Notes: generated from the sequence alone by a model not told the origin. Counted from the first letter of the stretch, positions 14,812-22,875 are shown. The stretch is 34,025 nucleotides of DNA from SYIM01 sp041182885 (GCA_049423065.1 JBMSQB010000047.1:1-34025); one strand, 5' to 3'. Program-made: numbers and translations.

Positions 14812-16434
14812 ATGAATGTTCGCAGCCACGACGAAGAGGGCGCGATTCGCGCCGAGTCGATCACCCGCCGGCTGATTGACACACTGGGCGCCGACGCGGT
14901 CAGCACCGACCCGCACGAGCGACAGCTTTTTTCCCTCGATTTTTCCGAAGAGGTGGGCGAGACCGCTGTCGCGGTCGTACGGCCAAAGAGCGTGGAGGCC
15001 ATCAGCGCGCTCATGAGGCTCGCCTCTGCTGAGGGCTTTGCGGTCAACACCCGCGGTGGCGGCATGTCCTACACCAAGGGCCATGTGCCCGTCCGGCCGG
15101 ACACCGTGGTGCTCGACAACACAGGGTTCAACCGCATACTTGAAGTCAACACCACCGATCGCTATGTCAGTATCGAAACCGGTACCCGCTGGGTTGACCT
15201 GCGCGCCGCGCTCCAGGGCACGGGCATGCGGGTGCCCTACCTCGGAACGCTGTCTGGAAACTGGGCGACAGTGGGAGGCGGGCTCTCGCAGAACGCAACC
15301 GGCATGGGCCGGATGACCCTCGCCGAGCATGTGCTGGGACTCGAGGTGGTGCTGGGCGACGGGCGGCTCCTTCGAACCGGCTCGTGGGCCACTTCAGGAA
15401 CCGCGCCGTTCTACCGCTACAACGGCCCCGATCTCACTGGCCTGTTTCTTTGCGACTCCGGCGCATTCGGTATCAAGACCAAGGTTCACCTGCAACTTGA
15501 GCCGTGGCCCAAGATGTCGTTTGGCTGCGTCACTTTTCCTGACCGCGTGTCGCTGGTTGCTGCGCAGGCCGCCATGGCGACCAGCGGTCTGCACACTGAA
15601 GCCTTCGCTTTCGACGGCTATTTTGTGGGCGAATACGCATTGAAGCCCGGCATCTCTGCCAGCGACAAGCGCCAGATGATCGACCGCTTTCTCGCAGACA
15701 ACCCTGTCAGATGGCGCGCATACCGCGCGCTCGCGCGGGCATGGCATCCCTCGGGTCTGGGATTTCTCAAGGGGCTGCCCAACGCGATGTACTACGTTGC
15801 CGAGGCGGCGGATCAGGCGGCCGCCGACCGGGTTCAGCAGCGTATCGCCAAGCTGCTCAAGGGGTTCGGCGCGCGTAACCTGCCCACCACGATTCCTTTC
15901 GGGCTTCGCTATGGCCCCTACCTCAATGTTGGCGAAATCATGGCCAATCGCGAGGGCGAGGTGAATTTTCCAATCAACGCCAAGTTCCAGGCCTCCAAGG
16001 CGGTGGATGCCATGAAGGCTTTCGAGGCCTTTGCCGCCGACAATGCGGCGCTCATGCAAAGGCATCAGATCCGAATGGCCTGCAACTCGCTGCTCCATGG
16101 TCATTTCTGGGGCATTGAACCCGTGATCTTCTGGAAGCGGCCGCTTGGGCCCTATCGTCATCACTATGCAACCGATGACCGTCGTCGCGCCACACAAGAC
16201 ACGGTCGACAACCCCGAGCGGAACGCGGTGGCGCTCGATCTGCGATACCGCCTTCAGCGCGTGTTCAGAGAGATGGGGTCGCTTCACGTGCAGTGGGCCA
16301 AGTCCTATCCGTTTGCCCAGGCTCTCGAGGGCACAACCGCCTGGGGGCTCCTCGAAGATCTCAAACAGGCCACCGATCCGCGTGGCGTCGTGAACCCCGG
16401 CGTATTGGGGTTGGGCGTTCGCTCCACCCCATGA
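14812..16434 (+). CDS. FAD-linked oxidase of the VAO/PCMH type
   Basis: A 540-residue flavoprotein with an FAD_binding_4 domain at about residues 55-235: VVRPKSVEAISALMRLA, NTRGGGMSYTKG, and the pyrophosphate-binding GNWATVGGGLSQNATGMG, then HVLGLEVVLGDGRLL. The C-terminal cap ends DPRGVVNPGVLGLG, as in GlcD and 4-cresol dehydrogenase relatives. VAO-family enzymes oxidise alcohols, hydroxy acids or para-alkylphenols. There is no signal peptide, so it is cytoplasmic unless carried by a partner. An AAGGAG ribosome site lies ahead of the ATG. The MBL-fold gene overlaps its stop by 4 bases. I infer oxidation of a hydroxy acid or alcohol intermediate; D-lactate-dehydrogenase-like activity is an alternative. 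Confidence 0.85.
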   Translation: MNVRSHDEEGAIRAESITRRLIDTLGADAVSTDPHERQLFSLDFSEEVGETAVAVVRPKSVEAISALMRLASAEGFAVNTRGGGMSYTKGHVPVRPDTVVLDNTGFNRILEVNTTDRYVSIETGTRWVDLRAALQGTGMRVPYLGTLSGNWATVGGGLSQNATGMGRMTLAEHVLGLEVVLGDGRLLRTGSWATSGTAPFYRYNGPDLTGLFLCDSGAFGIKTKVHLQLEPWPKMSFGCVTFPDRVSLVAAQAAMATSGLHTEAFAFDGYFVGEYALKPGISASDKRQMIDRFLADNPVRWRAYRALARAWHPSGLGFLKGLPNAMYYVAEAADQAAADRVQQRIAKLLKGFGARNLPTTIPFGLRYGPYLNVGEIMANREGEVNFPINAKFQASKAVDAMKAFEAFAADNAALMQRHQIRMACNSLLHGHFWGIEPVIFWKRPLGPYRHHYATDDRRRATQDTVDNPERNAVALDLRYRLQRVFREMGSLHVQWAKSYPFAQALEGTTAWGLLEDLKQATDPRGVVNPGVLGLGVRSTP

Positions 16435-17297
16435 GCACCGCCATGAAATGGACTGTTCACACGCTGGACCTGGGCGAGGTTGAGCTCAATACCCGCCGCC
16501 TGATTCCCAACGAACAGAAGCGCGACCGCATGGTGTTTCCCGTTCAGGGATGGTTGCTCACCTCGGGTGATACCCGCGTGGTGATCGATACCGGCTTTAG
16601 AAGCCCAGACATTCTGAAGCGGATCGGCGATGCAGCAACGGGAATCGAATCCCCCGAGCAACGGCTGTCGGCCCAGCTGGCACGCCACGGCGTTGAGCCG
16701 CAACAGGTGCAGTATGTTCTGCATACCCATCTGCACATCGATCACGCCGGACAAACCGACCTCTTTCCGATGAGCACCGCGGTCGTCATCAACCGGCGCG
16801 AACTCGAATATGCGGTGAGCGGACTCTCCGGCCCCTCCTATCCGCCGGAGGACATCAAGCATCTGATCGACCGTCTTCATACCCCCGGGGCGCTCTGGCT
16901 GCTCGACCTGGAGGGAACCGGCGGCGAGCCAATCCTGCCGGGGCTTCGTTGCGTGGCTGCCGGCGGGCACACTGAGGGATCGATGGTGGTCATCGCCGAG
17001 ACCGAAGCCGGCACGGTGTGCTTCTGCGGCGATCTGGTCTACAGCGTCAGGCACCAGTTGATGAGCCCGACCACGCTGCGGAACGACGTGATCGTCACCT
17101 CCAATCACGTGGTCTCGCGGCGCAGCGAGAAGATCGCACTCAAACGTCTCATGCAGACCGCACCGCGTTTTTATCTTTACCCAAGCCACGATTGGCCCGT
17201 TCTGGTCGAGGAGGGGCGCGTGACCGAAGGTGGCGAACGTACGCTTCGTGCCACCATGGGGCGGTGTTTCTGCTCGATTGGAGAAAGCTCCCCATGA
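16431..17297 (+). CDS. Metallo-beta-lactamase-fold hydrolase (lactonase-like)
   Basis: A 288-residue MBL-fold protein. The binuclear zinc motif is complete: H100-L-H102-I-D104-H105 in HTHLHIDHAG, H180 in GGHTEGS, Asp201 in CGDLV and His253 in YPSHDW. The overall plan (VVIDTGF, then HTHLHIDHAG, then an insertion and GGHTEGSMV) resembles AHL lactonases of the AttM/AiiA type, which open lactone rings. The ATG at 16431 overlaps the oxidase stop (ATGA); a second ATG at 16443 is possible. Sitting among acid-activating enzymes, it more likely hydrolyses a lactone or thioester intermediate than a quorum signal, because no luxI or luxR gene is nearby. This is inference. Confidence 0.85.
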   Translation: MSTAMKWTVHTLDLGEVELNTRRLIPNEQKRDRMVFPVQGWLLTSGDTRVVIDTGFRSPDILKRIGDAATGIESPEQRLSAQLARHGVEPQQVQYVLHTHLHIDHAGQTDLFPMSTAVVINRRELEYAVSGLSGPSYPPEDIKHLIDRLHTPGALWLLDLEGTGGEPILPGLRCVAAGGHTEGSMVVIAETEAGTVCFCGDLVYSVRHQLMSPTTLRNDVIVTSNHVVSRRSEKIALKRLMQTAPRFYLYPSHDWPVLVEEGRVTEGGERTLRATMGRCFCSIGESSP

Positions 17298-18088
17298 AGA
17301 TCTGGTACCAGAGTGCAAGCGCCTACCGCTATGAGCCGGTCTGGGACGACTACGGCCAGACCCTGGAGGCGCAGTGTCGGCGAATCCTCCATCCCGAAAC
17401 CGGCCTCCATGTCACCGGTATCGCAGAAATGATCCGGGACATCGAGAACTGGCGAAGCTTTCAGTATTTCCAGAATGTGCAAACACTCAATGCCATGCGT
17501 CAGGCCGAGCGCGAAGGCTATGACGCATTCGTGGTCGGATGCACGCTCGATGTGGGCGTAGCCGAAGGCCGCAGCCTGGTTGACATGCCCATTGTCGGCA
17601 TCAGCGAAAATGCCTACCACCTGGCCATGACCCTCGGTCGCATGTTCGCGGTGGTCACCAGTTCATCGGCTTTCTGCGAGGTATATGGCGAGCAGGCCGT
17701 ACGATACGGTGTCGCCTCGCGGATGCTCCCGGGTCCGTACATTGTCGAGGCCTCCGAGGAAGAAATTGCCACCTCGCTCGCCAACCCCGGGCCGCTCCTC
17801 GACCATTTTGTCGCGCAATGCGAGCGTGCCGTTCGGGATGGCGCTTCGGTCATCGTTCCGGGGCCCGCGTTTCTCGCCACCCTTGCGCATCGCGCAGGCC
17901 TTACCCAGGTGCTGGGCGCCCCCGTGCTTGACACCATATCGGCTGCGGTCAAGTGCGCCGAAATGATGGCGAGCCTCTACAAGATCGGGATCACGCCGTC
18001 GCGACGAATCGGCGCCTACGCGCGCCCCGATCAAGCGCACCTTGATTCGTCGCTCGCCCGACTGTCAAAACAATTCCGAATCGGTTGA
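17294..18088 (+). CDS. Asp/Glu/hydantoin racemase-family protein, single-cysteine variant (paralogue B)
   Basis: A 264-residue relative of the protein at 10405, with the same plan: KIWYQSASAYRYE start, first catalytic Cys83 in VVGCTLDVG, and a second-half loop IVPGPAFLA (187-195) with no cysteine where a two-cysteine racemase would have one. The two share length, the IWxQS start and the (I/V)PGx loop but are clearly diverged, so this is an old duplication. The start overlaps the MBL-fold stop by 4 bases, and this is the last gene of the nine-gene operon. Possible activities are isomerase, decarboxylase or racemase on a hydroxy or amino acid. It converges on the epimerase gene. Confidence 0.75.
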   Translation: MKIWYQSASAYRYEPVWDDYGQTLEAQCRRILHPETGLHVTGIAEMIRDIENWRSFQYFQNVQTLNAMRQAEREGYDAFVVGCTLDVGVAEGRSLVDMPIVGISENAYHLAMTLGRMFAVVTSSSAFCEVYGEQAVRYGVASRMLPGPYIVEASEEEIATSLANPGPLLDHFVAQCERAVRDGASVIVPGPAFLATLAHRAGLTQVLGAPVLDTISAAVKCAEMMASLYKIGITPSRRIGAYARPDQAHLDSSLARLSKQFRIG

Positions 18089-18140
18089 CACCGGCAGGCG
18101 GCGCGCAGCCAGGGGAAACCCGCGCGAGGGCGCGAGGCCA

Positions 18141-18182
18141 AACCTCGGCAGGCGAACCTCGGCGGGCGAACCTCAGCGTGCA
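18141..18182. repeat. Three imperfect 14-bp tandem repeats at the 3' end of the epimerase gene
   Basis: The unit AACCTCGGCAGGCG (18141-18154) is followed by AACCTCGGCGGGCG (18155-18168) and a degraded third copy beginning AACCTCAGCG at 18169. The third copy contains the epimerase stop codon. A short inverted repeat (CGAGG, 5-base loop, CCTCG, 18133-18147) overlaps the first copy and could be part of a weak terminator for the convergent genes. Confidence 0.6.
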
Positions 18183-19165
18183 AACCACTCGCGATGCGCC
18201 AGCGCCCAGCGCGCATAGGCACGCGCGCAAGCCGCTGCATCGGGCGGCGCTCGAAACTCCTGAGCGATGCGATCGGCAAGGAGCGGAGAGCGCGTACGCG
18301 TGAGGTCATCGTTGAACTCGATCCGGCGTCCTCCCTCCTCCATGCGCACCACGACGCCTTCGGCCGCAAGCGCATCCAGCATGGCGCGCGCATGCCAGGT
18401 AAAGCCAGGACTCAGTTGGTAGAGAAAATGCTGCGGCGGTGGCGAGCTGGCGGTCATGAGCCAGGCCACCTGTTCGGCAACTTCGGGCGCGTAGGCATAG
18501 TCACGCGCACCGCCTGCCGGCAAAGGCGCAATCGGCACGCCTGCCAGCGCGCTCTCCACGATCGCAAGCGGCGGCGATAGCGTGTCTCGCACGCCGGTTG
18601 CGCGCTCCCAGGGCCCGATTGCCGCCGTCAGACGGCCCACAAAGAGCCGCGGCGCGGCCCCGAAGCTGTTCCAGCGAAGCCCGACGGTCTCGAGCGCCGA
18701 CTTGGTGGCACCGTAAAAAGTAAGCGGCCTGGGAAGATCGGTCTCGCGGACCGGCTGGCCCAGGAATGGCAACTCTCCCATCGAAGAGGTGGACGAGAAG
18801 CAGAGCATTCTCGGTACCTGATGGCGCGCTGCGATTTCGAGCAGGCGGACTGGCGCCACAAGATTGACATCGAAAATCGCCGACGGCTGCTCGCGCTCGC
18901 GCGCCGCGCCCGAGGTGATTGCAGCGCCCGCGATAACCGCATCGGGCGCACCGCCCTCAAACAGGGCTTCCAGCGCTGCGAGGTCGCGTACATCGCCACG
19001 GCGGTCATCCAGTTCGCCCGGAAGCGCGGCGAACTCCGCGGCCGCAAGCGCGGGAATGCCGTCAAAGGAGAGCGCTCGCACCCGCCAGCCGCGCCGCATG
19101 AAAACTTCCACGAGATTGAGGCCGATAAAGCCGCTCGCGCCGGTGATGACCACAGTCTTCTTCAT
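18173..19165 (-). CDS. NAD-dependent epimerase/dehydratase (extended SDR)
   Basis: A 330-residue extended SDR. The Rossmann motif GASGFIG is at residues 9-15, catalytic Ser124/Ser125 in CFSSTSS, and Y151-x3-K155 in FYGATK. Members modify nucleotide sugars or reduce carbonyls; this protein's C-terminal half (PAGGARDYAYAPEVAEQVAWLM) keeps the typical R-D-Y/F-x-Y substrate-domain hinge. The gene starts 23 bases after the stop of the OYE-like gene on the same strand, so the two are likely one operon. No sugar-nucleotide genes are nearby; a reductase or lactone/ether-forming role on a small metabolite is possible. Substrate not determinable. Confidence 0.85.
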   Translation of the reverse strand: MKKTVVITGASGFIGLNLVEVFMRRGWRVRALSFDGIPALAAAEFAALPGELDDRRGDVRDLAALEALFEGGAPDAVIAGAAITSGAAREREQPSAIFDVNLVAPVRLLEIAARHQVPRMLCFSSTSSMGELPFLGQPVRETDLPRPLTFYGATKSALETVGLRWNSFGAAPRLFVGRLTAAIGPWERATGVRDTLSPPLAIVESALAGVPIAPLPAGGARDYAYAPEVAEQVAWLMTASSPPPQHFLYQLSPGFTWHARAMLDALAAEGVVVRMEEGGRRIEFNDDLTRTRSPLLADRIAQEFRAPPDAAACARAYARWALAHREWFAR

Positions 19166-19188
19166 GATGCGTGCTTCCTTGTCGCCCG

Positions 19189-21171
19189 TCAGATGGCCCG
19201 ACCGCTGCGGTGTCCCTCGAATACAGCTTCGAGCGCGTTCCTTGGCGTCACGCAGTCGCCTGCCATGCTGAAGGCGATACCGGCTTCGGCCAGGCCTGCT
19301 TCCAGCCCGGCATTCGACCTGGGCGGAACCACCGCGATCAGATGATCGATCCCGTCAATCACCTCATGCTCACCGCATGAGGTGTCCTCAAGGCGGAGGT
19401 GTCCCGCCGACAATCCCAGCGGTCGACGAAGCGTCCGTATTCGAACCCCGCGCTCTCGCCAGCGGGCAAAGGTGGTGGTCGTGCTGTAGACGGTGGTGCG
19501 CCAAAGCGCGCCTGCGGCGGGTGAAAGCAGCGTGACGCGCGCGCCGCACGCTGCAAGATGCTCGACCAGGCCAAGCGCCCCCCAGTCACCGGTCTCGTCG
19601 TAGACCGCCACGCTTTGGCCCGCGGCCGCGAGGCGCGCGCCCGCATCGAGTGTCAGCGCCTCATGGCCGTCTGGCAGCCGATAGGAAACAGGGTATGAAC
19701 CGGTGGCAAGCACCACATGGTCGGGACGCTCCGCAGCAATGGCATTGATGGTGGATTCGCTCTCCAGTTCAACCACCACGCCCAGCCGTTCCAGCCGCCT
19801 GCGCGCAAAGGCAAGCCACAGTCCGAAATCTTCACGCAAGCGAAGCCCCGCAGCGAGCGCAAGGCGCCCGCCGAGTGCGCCCGATCGTTCGCGAAGCGTG
19901 ACCCGGTGACCACGCTCGGCCGCGGTGGCGGCCGCCTCCAGACCCGCAGGGCCACCGCCCACCACCAGCACCGACTTCGGCTCGCGTGCCTGATCGCGCA
20001 CCAGACGCGGCCAGACTGCCTCGCGACCGGCGCGTGGATTGACAAGGCAGGTGAGCGCAATGTTGCGTTCCAGATTCTGCGCACAGCCCTGATTGCAACC
20101 AATACAGGGCTGCACTTCATCGCTGCGACCACTGCGCCATTTCGCCACCAGGTCGGGCTCTGCCACATGCGCACGCGCGAGCCCAATCATGTCGGCCCCA
20201 CCGGACTCGAGCATCGCCTGGGCATCCTCAAGTGTTCGATACTTGCAGACGGTGAGGATTGCCACCGGGTTGGCCGAACCGGAAGCCGCCTGCCGGATTC
20301 GTCCGGGAAGCTTGCGAAACGGCGCAGGATCGATCGCCATGTCCGCCATCTGGGTACCAAGCGATCGGCTCATGTGATAGGCAGAGTGACTCACGTGAAT
20401 GAAATCAAGCTGGACCTGAGGTGCTGCGAGCTCGATGATCCGGCTTGACTCCTCCAGCGTGAGCCCGTCTTCGTGATATTCCTCCGCGCTGATCCGGACA
20501 CCCAGACAGACGCCCGCCCCCAGCGCCTCCCGAAGGCGCACGGCGACTTCAAGCGGAAATCGCAACCGGTTTTCGGTCGTGCCGCCATAGTCGTCCTCGC
20601 GCTTGTTGGACAAGGGCGAGAGGAACTGCTGGAGCAGATGGCCATGTCCCCAATGGAGCTCGATCCCATCAGCGCCCGCTTTCAGCATGTTCTCGGCGGT
20701 TCGCAGATGAGCATCAATGACCTGCTGCATCTCGCGACGGTTCATCTGCCTGGGCGGATACGAAGCAAGCGACCAGCGAATCGGTGATGCGCCCCAGGAC
20801 ACGGTGCGCTCATACTCGCCCTCGATCTGCCGCCCCATGTGACAGATCTGCGCGATGAACGCGGCCCCGCCCTCGTGCACCGCATCAACCACCGGGCGAA
20901 ACGCGTTGACCGATTCATCCAGGTATCCGCACACGCCCTGAGGCCGTCCGAGCGTGTTTTCCATCACCCGGATCGCCTCGAAAATGATGAGCGCCACGCC
21001 GCCCGCTGCACGCTCTCGGTGATAGGCGACATGGCGCGCGCTCGGCAAATGATCGGCGCCAAAGTTGGTCGTGTGCGCAGGCATGAAAATGCGGTTGCGC
21101 AGAGCGACGCCATTGATCTCGAAGGGTTCGAACGCCGGCGAGGCGACCGCAGAGGGTGGGGGTGAACGCAT
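19189..21171 (-). CDS. NADH:flavin oxidoreductase, FadH/TMADH-like (OYE barrel plus 4Fe-4S plus FAD/NAD domains)
   Basis: A 660-residue three-domain reductase. An FMN TIM barrel (about 15-340) includes IELHWGHGHLLQQFLSPLSN and RVRISAEE-like strands; a cluster motif C356-x2-C359-x3-C363-x11-C375 follows; then a Rossmann domain opens with VLVVGGGPAGLEAA. This is the layout of 2,4-dienoyl-CoA reductase and trimethylamine dehydrogenase. The common HGAHGY active-site segment reads HWGHGH here, replacing the Tyr by His178, so the substrate may differ. I chose the ATG at 21171, which gives the normal OYE start EPFEINGVALRNRIFMP; an upstream ATG adds a stretch that overlaps the promoter. Likely reduces a conjugated enone or dienoyl-CoA. 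Confidence 0.88.
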   Translation of the reverse strand: MRSPPPSAVASPAFEPFEINGVALRNRIFMPAHTTNFGADHLPSARHVAYHRERAAGGVALIIFEAIRVMENTLGRPQGVCGYLDESVNAFRPVVDAVHEGGAAFIAQICHMGRQIEGEYERTVSWGASPIRWSLASYPPRQMNRREMQQVIDAHLRTAENMLKAGADGIELHWGHGHLLQQFLSPLSNKREDDYGGTTENRLRFPLEVAVRLREALGAGVCLGVRISAEEYHEDGLTLEESSRIIELAAPQVQLDFIHVSHSAYHMSRSLGTQMADMAIDPAPFRKLPGRIRQAASGSANPVAILTVCKYRTLEDAQAMLESGGADMIGLARAHVAEPDLVAKWRSGRSDEVQPCIGCNQGCAQNLERNIALTCLVNPRAGREAVWPRLVRDQAREPKSVLVVGGGPAGLEAAATAAERGHRVTLRERSGALGGRLALAAGLRLREDFGLWLAFARRRLERLGVVVELESESTINAIAAERPDHVVLATGSYPVSYRLPDGHEALTLDAGARLAAAGQSVAVYDETGDWGALGLVEHLAACGARVTLLSPAAGALWRTTVYSTTTTFARWRERGVRIRTLRRPLGLSAGHLRLEDTSCGEHEVIDGIDHLIAVVPPRSNAGLEAGLAEAGIAFSMAGDCVTPRNALEAVFEGHRSGRAI

Positions 21172-21197
21172 GGGGGCTTTCCGGGGAGGGTCGATCG

Positions 21198-21227
21198 AGG
21201 GTAGGCGGGCGATCGTCGATTTGTCAA
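21198..21227 (-). promoter_or_regulatory. Promoter for the OYE-like/epimerase operon
   Basis: On the minus strand a consensus TTGACA (21227-21222) is followed 18 bases later by TACCCT (21203-21198), about 26 bases before the ATG at 21171. Its -35 overlaps that of the divergent promoter. Confidence 0.45.
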
Positions 21228-21249
21228 TTTCATACGAAGCCTTTACGGT
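21221..21249 (+). promoter_or_regulatory. Promoter for the SnoaL-PCD-crotonase operon
   Basis: TTGTCA (21221-21226) and TACGGT (21244-21249) are 17 bases apart, 32 bases before the SnoaL-like ATG. The -35 shares bases 21222-21226 with the divergent minus-strand -35. Confidence 0.45.
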
Positions 21250-21281
21250 ATCGGCCGTCCCCACCTCATGAGTAATCCGTC

Positions 21282-21695
21282 ATGACCGATGCTGAAGCCG
21301 CTGTCGTTGCCTGCGACCCGTCCCGCCGAGCTGAAGGGCTGGAGGCGGCTGCGCGTGCAATTGATTTTCTCCGCACGACCGAGGCTCGCGACATGGCCGA
21401 GGCAAGACGCCGGATCGGCCCGGGCTTTGCGCCGCGATTTCCGCGCGGGCGGAATTACGACAGCCTGGACACCTGGCTCGCCGCCTCACGCCAGGCTTAC
21501 AAGTTCATGGGCAAGAAGTTCGCCCGGATCGATGTCGCCTTCACCGGGCCGGCCACTGCGGTGGTGTATTGCTATGGCACCTTGCACGGTGAGTATCTGG
21601 ATGGCCGGGTCGTGGACGGTGTTCGGTTCATCGACCGATTCGAGATTCGGAACGGGCTGATCTGCGAGCAGGACGTCTGGAACGATCTGGTCTGA
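21282..21695 (+). CDS. SnoaL/NTF2-like protein
   Basis: A 137-residue protein with the cone-shaped NTF2/SnoaL pattern: an N-terminal helix (EAAARAIDFLRTTEARDM), a RRRIGPGFAPRFP segment, then alternating strands TAVVYCYGTLHGEYLDG and GVRFIDRFEIRNGLICEQDVW. This fold serves as polyketide cyclase, ketosteroid isomerase or hydroxylase-like enzymes and also as non-catalytic binding protein. No signal peptide. First gene of an operon with a pterin carbinolamine dehydratase (7 bases downstream) and a crotonase, divergent from the OYE-like gene. The specific role is unknown. Confidence 0.75.
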   Translation: MTDAEAAVVACDPSRRAEGLEAAARAIDFLRTTEARDMAEARRRIGPGFAPRFPRGRNYDSLDTWLAASRQAYKFMGKKFARIDVAFTGPATAVVYCYGTLHGEYLDGRVVDGVRFIDRFEIRNGLICEQDVWNDLV

Positions 21696-21702
21696 CGCGC
21701 CA

Positions 21703-22002
21703 ATGCCCAGAACACTCGAACCCGTTTCGCCCTCGGAACTCGCGAGCCTCACCGCCTGGACGCTGGCCGATGACGGCCGCTCACTCTCGCGTCGACTGGA
21801 ATTCGCTGATTTCCAGGAGGCCTTTGCCTTCATGACCCGGGTGGCGCTGCGCGCCGAGCAACTGGACCATCACCCCGACTGGCGCAATGTCTGGCGCCGC
21901 GTCGACATCTCCCTCAGCACACACGACGCCGGCGGGCTCACCCATCTTGATCTCGAGCTCGCCCGGTTCATCGACCGGATCGCCCCCCCGTCCAATCCTT
22001 GA
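21703..22002 (+). CDS. phhB: 4a-hydroxytetrahydrobiopterin dehydratase (pterin-4a-carbinolamine dehydratase)
   Basis: A 99-residue protein of normal family length. The full PCD motif is present: E-Q-L-D-H-H-P, then five residues to Trp, nine to His and a later Asp, in the run EQLDHHPDWRNVW / STHDAGGLTHLD. PCD dehydrates the carbinolamine formed when aromatic amino acid hydroxylases use tetrahydropterin. No phenylalanine hydroxylase is in the window, so it is an orphan copy; such copies are also linked to molybdopterin and other pterin use. It lies between a SnoaL-like gene and a crotonase, with 7- and 14-base gaps, which is an unusual setting. The gene name is by family; the pathway here is not shown. 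Confidence 0.9.
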   Translation: MPRTLEPVSPSELASLTAWTLADDGRSLSRRLEFADFQEAFAFMTRVALRAEQLDHHPDWRNVWRRVDISLSTHDAGGLTHLDLELARFIDRIAPPSNP

Positions 22003-22016
22003 AGGCCTTCACCGCC

Positions 22017-22874
22017 ATGACTGTCACCACCGACTCGTTCCTGCCTGCCGGCCTCAACATCGACCGCTACTCAGCCAGGCACATCGGCTGGGAGGTGAAC
22101 GGCAAGGTCGCCACCATCACGCTCAATCGCCCCGAGCGCAAGAATCCCCTCACCTTCGATTCATACGCAGAGTTGCGCGATCTCTTCCGTGCGCTCGCCT
22201 ACTCAAAAACCATCAAGTCGGTCGTGATCACCGGCGCCGGCGGCAACTTTTGCTCCGGTGGCGATGTGCACGACATCATCGGCCCGCTGGTCGAACTCCA
22301 GCGCGCTGACGACATGGGCGGCCTGCTCTCATTTACCCGCATGACGGGCGACGTGGTGAAGGCCATGCGCGCCGCGCCGCAAACCATCGTTGCTGCGGTC
22401 GACGGCATCTGTGCCGGCGCGGGCGCCATTCTCGCGATGGCGGCCGATCTTCGTCTGGGTACGGCCGCGAGCAAGGTCGCGTTCCTGTTCGTGCGGGTCG
22501 GGCTGGCTGGCGCCGATATGGGCGCTTGCAACATTCTCCCGCGCATCGTTGGCTCGGGGCGCGCGGCGGAGCTGCTCTTTACCGGTCGTTCAATGGATGG
22601 CGCCGAGGCCGAGCGCTGGGGGTTCTATAACCGGCTGTGCGATCCCGCGGCCCTGCTGGCCGACGCGCAGGCGCTCGCAGCCTCACTTGCCGCGGGCCCC
22701 ACCTTCGCCCATGCCATGACCAAGCGCTGCATCCACCAGGAGTGGAACATGGGCATCGATGAAGCCATTGAGGCCGAAGCGCAGGCCCAGGCCATCTGCA
22801 TGCAGACCCGGGATTTTGAACGCGCCTACACCGCGTTCGTGAACCGGGCCAAACCGGTGTTCGAGGGCGATTGA
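22017..22874 (+). CDS. Enoyl-CoA hydratase/isomerase (crotonase) family protein with atypical active site
   Basis: A 285-residue crotonase-fold protein. The two oxyanion-hole segments are CSGGDVHDI (79-87) and GICAGAGA (130-137). The two glutamates of rat enoyl-CoA hydratase (Glu144 and Glu164) align with Ile138 and Arg160, so ordinary hydration is unlikely. Instead ADMGACNILPRIVG aligns with ADVGTLQRLPKVIG of dienoyl-CoA isomerase, keeping its catalytic Asp (Asp167 here). An isomerase or a retro-aldol or hydrolytic role is therefore plausible. The ATG at 22017 is preferred over a TTG at 21999. Its stop lies one base from the stop of the convergent acyl-CoA dehydrogenase. Confidence 0.85.
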   Translation: MTVTTDSFLPAGLNIDRYSARHIGWEVNGKVATITLNRPERKNPLTFDSYAELRDLFRALAYSKTIKSVVITGAGGNFCSGGDVHDIIGPLVELQRADDMGGLLSFTRMTGDVVKAMRAAPQTIVAAVDGICAGAGAILAMAADLRLGTAASKVAFLFVRVGLAGADMGACNILPRIVGSGRAAELLFTGRSMDGAEAERWGFYNRLCDPAALLADAQALAASLAAGPTFAHAMTKRCIHQEWNMGIDEAIEAEAQAQAICMQTRDFERAYTAFVNRAKPVFEGD

Positions 22875-22875
22875 C

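Noticed and set aside
16431..17297. Quorum-quenching lactonase
   Set aside because: The zinc motif fits AHL lactonases, but there is no luxI/luxR context and the gene is embedded in a catabolic operon; only lactonase-like is stated.
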